A stretch of 14,014 bases of DNA from SYIM01 sp044356835. Its GTDB lineage: Bacteria > Pseudomonadota > Gammaproteobacteria > Burkholderiales > Burkholderiaceae_E. Position 1 is the stretch's first letter, and each line of letters opens with the position of its first letter. The DNA lies in the NCBI GenBank assembly GCA_044356835.1, contig JBIKVK010000068.1, forward strand, positions 1 through 14,014. The letters run 5' to 3'. Positions 7,447 through 14,014 of the stretch are shown here, in pieces. The position numbers were made by a program, and so were the translations under genes. Below the pieces are notes generated by a model. It saw nothing but the letters and a program-made list of their open reading frames with translations, did not search any database and was not told where the DNA came from.

Positions 7447-7735
7447 AGCGCCACGAGTCCTCTTGATTGACGAGGCCGACAATGTCGCGACGGCTCTGGT
7501 GGCGCTTGCAGCGGGGAGTACGATCAGCATCGATCGGGGCGGGGTGACTCGCAGCATCGTGCTCTCTGAAGATATTCCGTCCGGTCACAAGTTCGCTCTG
7601 GATCCGCTCGCGCAAGGCGATCCGGTGCGCAAGTACGGTGTCGTCATTGCTCGTGCGACGAGCGCGATCGGGCTGGGACAACACGTTCATGTGCACAACG
7701 TCGAGAGCAACCGCGGCAGGGGAGATCGGGTATGA
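7433..7735 (+). CDS. SAF-domain small subunit of a UxaA/GarD/SuyA-type lyase
   Basis: It has 100 residues. In single-chain altronate and galactarate dehydratases this SAF domain is the N-terminal part; as a separate gene followed by a large-subunit gene it resembles SuyA of (R)-sulfolactate sulfo-lyase and other split UxaA-type pairs. Visible motifs are the hydrophobic DNVATALVAL start, IPSGHKFAL (48-56), DPVRKYGVVIARA (63-75) and GQHVHVHNV (82-90), the conserved SAF end with its alternating histidines. The start is GTG at 7433, supported by AGAGG (7421-7425) 7 bases upstream, and it overlaps the Bug gene by 14 bases. Its stop overlaps the large-subunit ATG by 4 bases (7732-7735), so equal translation is expected. 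Confident as a split-lyase small subunit; the substrate is open. Confidence 0.9.
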   Translation: MSKSEAPRVLLIDEADNVATALVALAAGSTISIDRGGVTRSIVLSEDIPSGHKFALDPLAQGDPVRKYGVVIARATSAIGLGQHVHVHNVESNRGRGDRV

Positions 7736-8913
7736 CCTCGACGTTCATGGCCTACAGACGTTCCGATGGAAGGTTCGGCATCCGCAACCACATCGCCATT
7801 ATTTCTGCGATGGACAACGTCAACCCGGTGGCTCGTCGAATCGCAGCACGCGTTCAGGGCGCGATTGCGGTGTGCGCCGCGTACGGGCGAGGGATGGTGG
7901 CCCAGGATGCCGAGCGGCATGATCGGGTGATGATCCATTACGGACTGCATCCGAATGTTGCGGCGGTGCTGGTCATCGGTCTCGAGTCGGTGACTGCACG
8001 GCGCTATGCTGAGGCGATGCGGGTTTCGGGAAAGCCCGTGGAATGGGTGGCCGTGCAGTCCGCCCGGGGCACGGCCCAAGCAGTCGAGCAAGGCGTTGAA
8101 ATCGCCCGATCGATGGCTTCGGAGGCGGCGGGTCTTGTCCGTATTCCCGTGCCGATGTCCGAATTGATGGTCGGGCTGGAATGCGGTGCCTCGGACGCAA
8201 CCTCCGGCCTCACTGCGAATACCGTGGTTGGGAAGGTGGCGGATTGGGTTGTGGCTGAAGGGGGTACGGCCATTTTGTCCGAGACTGAGGAAATCATCGG
8301 CGCCGAACATTTACTCGCGCAGCGAGCCGCTTCACCTGGGGTTGCGGAGAAGCTCCTGAAGGCGGTCGCCGATGTCGAAGCGCAAGCGCGTTTTCAAGGC
8401 GTTCAGATTGTTCCCCTTGGGCACGATAATCTTGCGGGCGGACTATCGACCATGGAGGAGAAGTCGATGGGCGCCGTTCGAAAGGGTGGGACAACGGCCC
8501 TGCGCGAAGTGATCGGTTATGGTGAGCGACCCTCGCAGAAAGGTTTGGTTTTCATGGACGCGCCTGCGCCTGGGGTCGAAAACATCGCCGCCCTCGCTGC
8601 GTCCGGAGCCCAGCTGATTCTCTTTGCGACCGGTGTTGGAAATCCGGTCGGACACCCACTGGTGCCGACCATCAAACTCACGGGCAACCCCGTGACCGCA
8701 GTCAATTTTGGCGACAACATCGACGTCGATGTCGCGGGGATCGTGCGCGGCGATTGCACTGTGAATGCCGCCGCTGACGATCTCAGAAAGGCCATGCTTG
8801 CGGTGTGTGCGGGCGATCTCACGTGCTCGGAGCGACTGGGCGATGTCGAGATCTCGATTTCCCGGGTCGATGTGGCTTTCCTGCGACGGCAGGCGATGGG
8901 AGAAGTCCTCTGA
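7732..8913 (+). CDS. Large subunit of a UxaA/GarD/SuyB-type lyase (possible sulfo-lyase or sugar-acid dehydratase)
   Basis: It has 393 residues, the size of SuyB. Family motifs in order: YRRSDGRFGIRNH (8-20), AAYGRG (49-54), HPNVAAVLVIGLE (73-85), ECGASDATSG (150-159), SETEEIIGAEHL (183-194), GGLSTMEEKSMG (236-247), FMDAPAPG (274-281), ATGVGNPVGHP (299-309) and NIDVDVAG (329-336). The family beta-eliminates water, or in SuyAB sulfite, from 2-hydroxy acids using a metal ion. From recall, the AYGR motif, the GxGNxxGxP motif and the lack of the early Cys of UxaA/GarD lean toward SuyB. However, the His before AYGR in SuyB is Ala here (A49). It is translationally coupled to the small subunit and followed by an Ldh_2 dehydrogenase. 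Either (R)-sulfolactate or a sugar-acid substrate is possible; the family is certain, the reaction is not. Confidence 0.9.
   Translation: MTSTFMAYRRSDGRFGIRNHIAIISAMDNVNPVARRIAARVQGAIAVCAAYGRGMVAQDAERHDRVMIHYGLHPNVAAVLVIGLESVTARRYAEAMRVSGKPVEWVAVQSARGTAQAVEQGVEIARSMASEAAGLVRIPVPMSELMVGLECGASDATSGLTANTVVGKVADWVVAEGGTAILSETEEIIGAEHLLAQRAASPGVAEKLLKAVADVEAQARFQGVQIVPLGHDNLAGGLSTMEEKSMGAVRKGGTTALREVIGYGERPSQKGLVFMDAPAPGVENIAALAASGAQLILFATGVGNPVGHPLVPTIKLTGNPVTAVNFGDNIDVDVAGIVRGDCTVNAAADDLRKAMLAVCAGDLTCSERLGDVEISISRVDVAFLRRQAMGEVL
8898..8902 (+). promoter_or_regulatory. Candidate ribosome binding site for a CTG start at 8910
   Basis: GGGAG lies 7 bases before CTG 8910, inside the end of the large lyase subunit gene. 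No ATG, GTG or TTG in the dehydrogenase frame stands at a good distance from it. Confidence 0.45.
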
Positions 8914-9977
8914 CCTCGGGCGGTCTTCCACGATACAGGTTGGCGGACCTGCAACTCTGGGTCAGGCAGCTGCTGGAGTCGGTCGATGTTCGACCCGCTG
9001 AGGCCGATGAGATCGCGCGATTGATCCTTCGAACCGATGCCCGCGGATTCGTCACCCACGGCATCAGCCGAATGCCTACCTACGTCGAGAAGTTGCAGTC
9101 GGGTGAGTACAACCCCCGCCCGGACATTCGAGTCGATCGAGCCTCCGGCATCGTCCGCATCAGCGCCGATGGGGCGATGGGTCAGTGGGCGGGACTCTGT
9201 GCCATTCGAGAGTGTCTCGACCAGATGAAGAGCCAGCCGGCCGTGATGTGCTTTGCGCGGGATCTGGGTCATCTCGGGGCGGTCGGCATGCTTCCGCTTC
9301 TGGCGGCAGAGCAAGGTTATTTCGCTTTGGCGATCCAGAGAACGTCTCCCGTGCTGGGTCTGCCGGGCAGCAAGGCCCCGCTGATCGGTCATAGCCCGAT
9401 CGCCTATGCCTTTCCGGTGGCCAACGACGTCCCGGTGGTCTTTGATATGGCGTGCAGCGTGGCCGCTCGCGGCCATGTGCTCCTCGCGGCCCAGCGCGGG
9501 CTCCCCCTTCCGGAGGGTTGGGCGCTGGATGTCCATGGTCAACCCACGAGGGATGCCGAGGCAGCAGTTGACGGAATGTTGTTGCCCGTCGGGGGATACA
9601 AGGGCATCGGTATTGCGATGCTCGGCGAGATCCTTGCAGGCAGCCTCGCCTGTTCGCTGGAAGATCGGGCATCACTTCGCGAGATCACGCGTGGGCCAGG
9701 GGCTCCGGGCGGGGGATCAGCTTTTTTTTGGTTGATCAATCCCGAGAGCGTCAACGGCCGATCAACGTTTGATGTCTTGGTCAACGATTGGGTGGGGCAC
9801 TACCTGGCGAATGCGGGCGAGCTGGCCAGGCTGCCTGGCCGCAGGGCGGCGGCCTCCGAAAGGTCGGCTGCGATCTTCGGCTTGACGATCGAGCCGCCGA
9901 TCCTCGCGCGGCTGCACTCCCTGGGTGCCCGCCTTGGGCTGCCGGGCCCCGCCGAATGGCAGGGCTCGAAGGCCTGA
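8910..9977 (+). CDS. Ldh_2 family (malate/L-lactate/sulfolactate type) NAD(P)-dependent dehydrogenase
   Basis: Reversible oxidation of a 2-hydroxy acid to a 2-keto acid; relatives include ComC (sulfolactate), AllD (ureidoglycolate), YiaK (diketogulonate) and YbiC. With CTG 8910 as start it has 355 residues. Motifs are THGISRMPTYVEKL (49-62) with H50, ADGAMGQWAG (86-95), GHLGAVGM (120-127), HSPIAYAFP (161-169, where many relatives have a TNP), VFDMA (177-181) with D179, and GGYKGIGIAMLGEILAG (228-244). No in-frame ATG exists near the start. CTG 8910 has an SD at proper distance and gives a 4-base CTGA overlap like the other junctions. TTG 8940 gives 345 residues and is the more conventional call, but lacks a spaced SD; GTG 8805 or 8823 would lie deep in the preceding gene. 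An 8-T run is at 9722-9729. Probably works with the lyase on one substrate. Confidence 0.88.
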   Translation: MTSGGLPRYRLADLQLWVRQLLESVDVRPAEADEIARLILRTDARGFVTHGISRMPTYVEKLQSGEYNPRPDIRVDRASGIVRISADGAMGQWAGLCAIRECLDQMKSQPAVMCFARDLGHLGAVGMLPLLAAEQGYFALAIQRTSPVLGLPGSKAPLIGHSPIAYAFPVANDVPVVFDMACSVAARGHVLLAAQRGLPLPEGWALDVHGQPTRDAEAAVDGMLLPVGGYKGIGIAMLGEILAGSLACSLEDRASLREITRGPGAPGGGSAFFWLINPESVNGRSTFDVLVNDWVGHYLANAGELARLPGRRAAASERSAAIFGLTIEPPILARLHSLGARLGLPGPAEWQGSKA

Positions 9978-9998
9978 GCAGTCCTGTGAGCGCGAGCT

Positions 9999-11006
9999 CT
10001 AATCCCCGCGCTGGATGATCTGCGCCCAGGCTTGCGTGTAGGTTTGAACCCGGAGCTTGAATTGATCCGGGCTCATGAAGCCGATATTCAGACCCAGGGC
10101 AGCCAGGCGCATCGCAAGTCGCGGATCAGCCAGCGCGTCCCTCACTGCTCGTCCCCAGGTTTGAATCTCGGGCTCAGGCGTACCGGCAGGCGCGAATAGA
10201 CCGTAGTAGGGCATGTCCTCGAAACCGTCCAGCCCGAGCTCTGCAAACGAGGGGACATTGGGCAGCGCTGATTGACGATGCCTGCCCAGCACGCCCAGGA
10301 TACGCACCGCACCTGCTTTGTGGAATTCGATCAGGTCGGGTACTGATGCCAGGCTCGCGCTCAGCTTTCCCGCCAAGATATCGTCCATCATCGGGGCACT
10401 GCCCCGGTAGGCGGCCGGCTGCATATCGACCTTGAACCGTCGCGCCAGAACACGGACCAGGAACTCGGGCGTGGACGCCGGAGCGGGAACGCCCACGGAG
10501 GATTGTCCGGGCCCGGCCTGCCTGATCCAGTCGAGATACTCCTGAAAGCTTGCGGGAGGGATACTGGACGCGATCGCGAAGGCATTCACGAACGAGGCGA
10601 TGCCGGCGACCGGGACAAAATCCTTGGAGGGATCAAATCCCGGCTCCTTCGAGAGCATCGGCAAAATCGAAATGGTGTGGTCATGGGACAAGAAAAGCGT
10701 ACCTCCGTCCGCGGCGGAGGCTTTCAACGCTTGCGCTGCGAGTTGCCCACCGGCACCGGCCCGGTTTTCAACCACAACCGCACGTCCAAGTGTCTGGCTC
10801 AGACCCTCGGCCAGTATCCGCGCGACGGCGTCCGTTCCTCCGCCCGGAGGAAAGCCCACCAAAATTCTCGCTTGCTGAAGGGCTCGTGCGATCGAGGGGC
10901 ACAGCCCTACGACCGGCAGGAGGGCGGTCGCAGAGCCTAGCCTTAAAACCTTTCGACGTTCAGGCGCTCGCGGCACAGTGGCGCCGACGTTCAAGGGATC
11001 TGCCAT
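9999..11006 (-). CDS. Bug/TctC-family solute receptor with Tat-like signal peptide
   Basis: Periplasmic receptor of 335 residues. The N-terminus has a twin arginine (R17-R18 in PERRKVLRLG), a moderately hydrophobic stretch (24-38) and an ARA site at 40-42, which suggests Tat export, unlike the Sec-type receptor at 6475-7446. The receptor core has GFPPGGGTDAVARILAEGL (51-69), VVVENRAGAGGQLAA, DGGTLFLSHDHT, the AYRGSAPMMDDILAGK block and FAPAGTPEPEIQTWGRAV near the C-terminus. It is convergent with the Ldh_2 gene (21-base gap) and lies 71 bases downstream of the RND pump gene on the same strand. The start ATG (complement of 11004-11006) has only a weak SD, so the exact start is less sure. No TctAB is nearby; the ligand is unknown. 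Confidence 0.93.
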   Translation of the reverse strand: MADPLNVGATVPRAPERRKVLRLGSATALLPVVGLCPSIARALQQARILVGFPPGGGTDAVARILAEGLSQTLGRAVVVENRAGAGGQLAAQALKASAADGGTLFLSHDHTISILPMLSKEPGFDPSKDFVPVAGIASFVNAFAIASSIPPASFQEYLDWIRQAGPGQSSVGVPAPASTPEFLVRVLARRFKVDMQPAAYRGSAPMMDDILAGKLSASLASVPDLIEFHKAGAVRILGVLGRHRQSALPNVPSFAELGLDGFEDMPYYGLFAPAGTPEPEIQTWGRAVRDALADPRLAMRLAALGLNIGFMSPDQFKLRVQTYTQAWAQIIQRGD

Positions 11007-11077
11007 CTCATGACACCGTCTGTTGGTTGACCGATTGAAATGCTGCTGGAACGCGTGTGGATCGTCCAGAGCCTCAT

Positions 11078-14014
11078 TCAGCGTCGCTTGATCCTGCCCA
11101 CCGCCCAGCGCGCGATATCGTCGACGAACGTGAACACCACCGGAATGACCAGCAGGCTCAAGAAGGTCGACGTGATCAAACCACCGATGACCGCCACCGC
11201 CATCGGCTGCCTGAAGCTGGGATCAGCGCCCCATCCCAGCGCAATCGGCATCATGCCGGCGCCCATGGCGATGGTGGTCATGACGATCGGACGGGCGCGC
11301 TTGTGACAAGCGTCCATCAGCGCATCCCAGCGGTTCATGCCCTGACGCATTGCGATGATGGCGTAGTCCACGAGCAGGATGGAGTTCTTCGTGGCGATGC
11401 CCATCAGCATAATGAGGCCGATCAGCGAGGGCATTGAAAATGAGCTTTTGGTAACGAGCAGAGCCACAAAGGCGCCCCCCAGCGAAAGCGGCAACGCGGC
11501 AAGGATCGTCACCGGTTGCATGAACCCGCCAAAGAGCAGCACCAAGACCATGTAAATGCACAAGACTCCAGTCAGCATCGCCAGGCCGAAACTCGCAAAC
11601 AACTCAGCCATCACTTCTGCGTCGCCAAAGGGTGATTGACTGACTCCTGCGGGCAACTGCTGGACGCTTGGGAGCTTCTCAACGAGCGCTGCGACATCCC
11701 CCAAAGGTTGTCCGTTGAGCTCCACCTCAAGGTTGACGTTGCGGCGCCGGTCAAACCGGTCGATTTGCGCAGGCCCGCTTTCGAGGCTGATGTGCGCGAC
11801 CGTTCCAAGTTGAACCGGACCTCGGGGCGTGGCGATGGGCAGTTGAGCCAGGAGCGCGGGGTCTTGCCGTGCGTCAGCAGGCAACCTTACGACGACGGGA
11901 ATCTGGCGCTGCGGCAGATTGAGCTTGGGCAGGGCGCGTTCAAAGTCGCCCGCGGTGGCGATGCGGAGGGTGTCGGCCAGCTGCTCGGCTGTGATCCCCG
12001 CATCGGCGGCCGCTGCGAAATTGGGACGAATGACGAGTTCGGGCCGAATAAGGCTCGATGACGAGCTGACATTGCCAACGCCCGGGATGCTTCGCAATTC
12101 GCGCGCGACGTCGTTGGCCGCCGCGGTCAAGGTCGTGCCATCATCACCAGCCAGTACCATGACATATTTTTCCCCCGGCGCGCCCGCCAGGCCGACCTTG
12201 ACCCTCGCCCCTGGCAGGCTCTGCATGCGGATGCGGATATCGGCCTCGATGGCCTGCTTCCTGAGGCCAGGCCGCTCACTGCGCGGCGTCAGAGTCAGGG
12301 TCATCGTGGCTTTCCGCGCCTCGGGCACGCCCCCGGGCATGAACGGATCGCTGCCCGCCGCGCCGGCCCCGATCGCGGTGAACACTTGACGGACGTGGGG
12401 CTGGCCCTGCAGGAGCGCCCGAGCCTGCTCCGCACTTTCGAGAGTGTCCTTGAAGGTGCTGCCCGGGGGTAACTCGATGGTCACCTGGGTCTGCCCGTAA
12501 TCGTCGGCGGGAATGAATCCCGTCGGAAGAAGAGGAATCAGGGCGATCGACCCGACGAAAAAGGCCGCTGCGCCGAATGACGTGATCCAACGGTGCCGCA
12601 CACACCAGGCTGCAGCCTTGATGTAGCCCCGCATCACGGCACCGTCGGGGACCTCACCCTGGGTGACGATTGGCTTGAGCAGGTAGGCCGACATCATGGG
12701 CGTGAGTACACGCGCGACGACGAGCGACGCGAAAACGGCGAGAGCCGCCGTCCACCCAAACTGCTTGAAAAACTTGCCGGCGATGCCGGCCATGAAGGCC
12801 GTCGGCAAGAACACCGCGATGAGGGTAAAGGTGGTCGCGATGACGGCGAGACCGATTTCATCGGCAGCCTCCATGGCGGCCTGGTAAGGGCTCTTTCCCA
12901 TGCGCAAATGGCGCACGATGTTTTCGATCTCGACGATGGCGTCATCCACAAGAATGCCGACCACGAGCGACAGGCTGAGCAGCGTGACGACGTTGATTGA
13001 AAATCCCAAGGCCCACATGCCGAGGAATGCTGGAATGACACTGAGCGGCAAGGCAGTGGCGGCGACGAAGGTGGCGCGCCAATCGCGCAGGAAAAACCAC
13101 ACCACGATGACCGCCAGCAGTGCGCCTTCGTAGAGGAGAACCAGCGATCCCTCGTAGTTTTCCTGAACCTGGTCCACAAAGTTGAAGACCTGGTTGATCT
13201 GCACATGCGGATGCTTGTCCTTCAGGCGGGCGAGGGCGGCCTCCACGCCGGCCCGAACCTCGACCTCCGATGCGCCACGGCTGCGCACTACTTCAAAGCC
13301 CACGACGGGCTTGCCGTTGAGCAGTGCCGCACTGCGCTGCTCGGCGACGGTGTCGCTGATTGAGCCAATTTGCGACAGCATCACTCGCCGGCCGTCGGGC
13401 AAGGGAATATCCAATTGGGCGAGCTCTGCCGCTGACTGGACCGTGGCCAGCGTACGTACGGCCTGCTCTGAGCCGGACCACTCCACACGCCCGCCGGAAG
13501 ATTCCTGCTGAACCGCGCGCAGACGGCGTGATACGTCCGACGCAGTGACTCCGAGCGCGAGCATGCGCGCTGGGTCAAGTGATACCTGGATCTCCCGGCT
13601 CACACCTCCAACGCGGGCAACACCGCCCACACCGCGCACGCCCAGAAGCGCCTTGGTCACATCGTTGTCGACGAACCAGCTCAACGCCTCATCGTTCAGA
13701 TTGCCGCTGTCGATCGAATAGCTCAGAATGGGCGCGCCCGCGACATTGAGCTTGCTGACTTGTGGGTCGCGCAAATCACCCGGAAGATCGGAGCGAACGC
13801 GGTTGACCGCATCACGGATTTCGTCCAGAGCCTCCTGAGAGTTCTTCTCAAGGCGGAACTCTGCCGTGATGCTCGCCGATCCATCCTGGATCTTGGTATA
13901 GATGTGCTTGAGTCCTTGAACCGATGCGATCGAGTTCTCGAGCTTCCGAACCACCTCGGTTTCGAGTTGTGCCGGCGAGGCGCCCGGCAAGGCTGCCGTC
14001 ACGTTAACGGTGGG
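11078..14014 (-). CDS. RND efflux pump, HAE-1 (AcrB/MdtBC-like) permease subunit (5' partial)
   Basis: Inner-membrane proton-driven efflux transporter that works with a periplasmic adaptor and an outer-membrane channel. The frame is open through the window end, so about 40-60 N-terminal residues with the first membrane helix are missing; 978 residues are visible. The first visible part, PTVNVTAALPGASPAQLETEVV, is the usual start of the porter domain. The proton-relay aspartates lie in GILVDDAIVEIENIVRH (near visible 357-358, AcrB D407/D408), followed by AVFLPTAFMAGIAGKFF. In the second half, GIATKNSILLVDYA carries the relay Lys (about visible 876, AcrB K940). The two-fold repeat of membrane and porter domains is complete to the C-terminus. 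An adaptor gene would be expected upstream, outside the window. Substrate not predictable; drugs or organic acids are possible. Confidence 0.95.
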   Translation of the reverse strand, partial: PTVNVTAALPGASPAQLETEVVRKLENSIASVQGLKHIYTKIQDGSASITAEFRLEKNSQEALDEIRDAVNRVRSDLPGDLRDPQVSKLNVAGAPILSYSIDSGNLNDEALSWFVDNDVTKALLGVRGVGGVARVGGVSREIQVSLDPARMLALGVTASDVSRRLRAVQQESSGGRVEWSGSEQAVRTLATVQSAAELAQLDIPLPDGRRVMLSQIGSISDTVAEQRSAALLNGKPVVGFEVVRSRGASEVEVRAGVEAALARLKDKHPHVQINQVFNFVDQVQENYEGSLVLLYEGALLAVIVVWFFLRDWRATFVAATALPLSVIPAFLGMWALGFSINVVTLLSLSLVVGILVDDAIVEIENIVRHLRMGKSPYQAAMEAADEIGLAVIATTFTLIAVFLPTAFMAGIAGKFFKQFGWTAALAVFASLVVARVLTPMMSAYLLKPIVTQGEVPDGAVMRGYIKAAAWCVRHRWITSFGAAAFFVGSIALIPLLPTGFIPADDYGQTQVTIELPPGSTFKDTLESAEQARALLQGQPHVRQVFTAIGAGAAGSDPFMPGGVPEARKATMTLTLTPRSERPGLRKQAIEADIRIRMQSLPGARVKVGLAGAPGEKYVMVLAGDDGTTLTAAANDVARELRSIPGVGNVSSSSSLIRPELVIRPNFAAAADAGITAEQLADTLRIATAGDFERALPKLNLPQRQIPVVVRLPADARQDPALLAQLPIATPRGPVQLGTVAHISLESGPAQIDRFDRRRNVNLEVELNGQPLGDVAALVEKLPSVQQLPAGVSQSPFGDAEVMAELFASFGLAMLTGVLCIYMVLVLLFGGFMQPVTILAALPLSLGGAFVALLVTKSSFSMPSLIGLIMLMGIATKNSILLVDYAIIAMRQGMNRWDALMDACHKRARPIVMTTIAMGAGMMPIALGWGADPSFRQPMAVAVIGGLITSTFLSLLVIPVVFTFVDDIARWAVGRIKRR

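Noticed and set aside
8805..8909. GTG starts at 8805 or 8823 for the Ldh_2 gene
   Set aside because: They would give 29-35 extra residues wholly inside the large lyase subunit gene, with no similarity to the family N-terminus.
9989..10012. AGCGCG/CGCGCT dyad at the convergent junction of the Ldh_2 and second Bug genes
   Set aside because: Only 6 bp with a 12-base loop, no T-run, and it extends into the Bug coding end; too weak to call a terminator.
11007..11077. Gap between the RND pump and the second Bug gene searched for terminator or promoter
   Set aside because: No convincing hairpin, -35/-10 pair or open frame was found.

Overview
The window is GC-rich, densely coding DNA. It is most likely from a betaproteobacterium of the Burkholderiales (Alcaligenaceae/Bordetella-like). 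The main reason is two Bug-type (TctC-family) solute receptors, a family strongly expanded in that order, together with the codon use and the short, overlapping gene junctions. No RNA gene, CRISPR array, insertion sequence or integrase was seen. The organism call is inference.

Layout: (A) 1-2897, plus strand: a TRAP-transporter solute receptor (DctP, start cut off), an enolase-superfamily acid-sugar dehydratase-like enzyme, and an SDR dehydrogenase of the BDH2/2-keto-3-deoxy-L-fuconate dehydrogenase type. Together they suggest uptake, dehydration and oxidation of a hydroxy or sugar acid. (B) 4962-2985, minus strand: gluconokinase then 6-phosphogluconate dehydrogenase, a two-gene route from gluconate to ribulose 5-phosphate. 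(C) 5017-5859, plus strand: an exported DUF3047 protein, divergent from gluconokinase. (D) 6014-9977, plus strand: a tightly coupled five-gene run of SnoaL/NTF2-like protein, Bug receptor, small SAF-domain subunit, large UxaA/GarD/SuyB-type lyase subunit and Ldh_2-family NAD(P)-dependent 2-hydroxyacid dehydrogenase. Every junction in this run overlaps by 4 to 14 bases if the last gene starts at an unusual CTG. (E) 11006-9999, minus strand: a second Bug receptor with a Tat-like signal. (F) 14014-11078, minus strand: an RND (HAE-1) efflux pump, cut by the window end.

The most interesting part is region D. The split lyase plus an Ldh_2 dehydrogenase is the gene set used for (R)-sulfolactate (ComC + SuyAB: sulfopyruvate to sulfolactate to pyruvate and sulfite). 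Several motifs of the large subunit look more SuyB-like than altronate/galactarate dehydratase-like. However, a histidine expected in the AYGR motif is alanine, and no sulfite-handling gene is visible. Either a sulfonate pathway or an uncharacterised sugar-acid/hydroxyacid pathway is possible. No membrane subunits (DctQM or TctAB) accompany any of the three receptors in this window.
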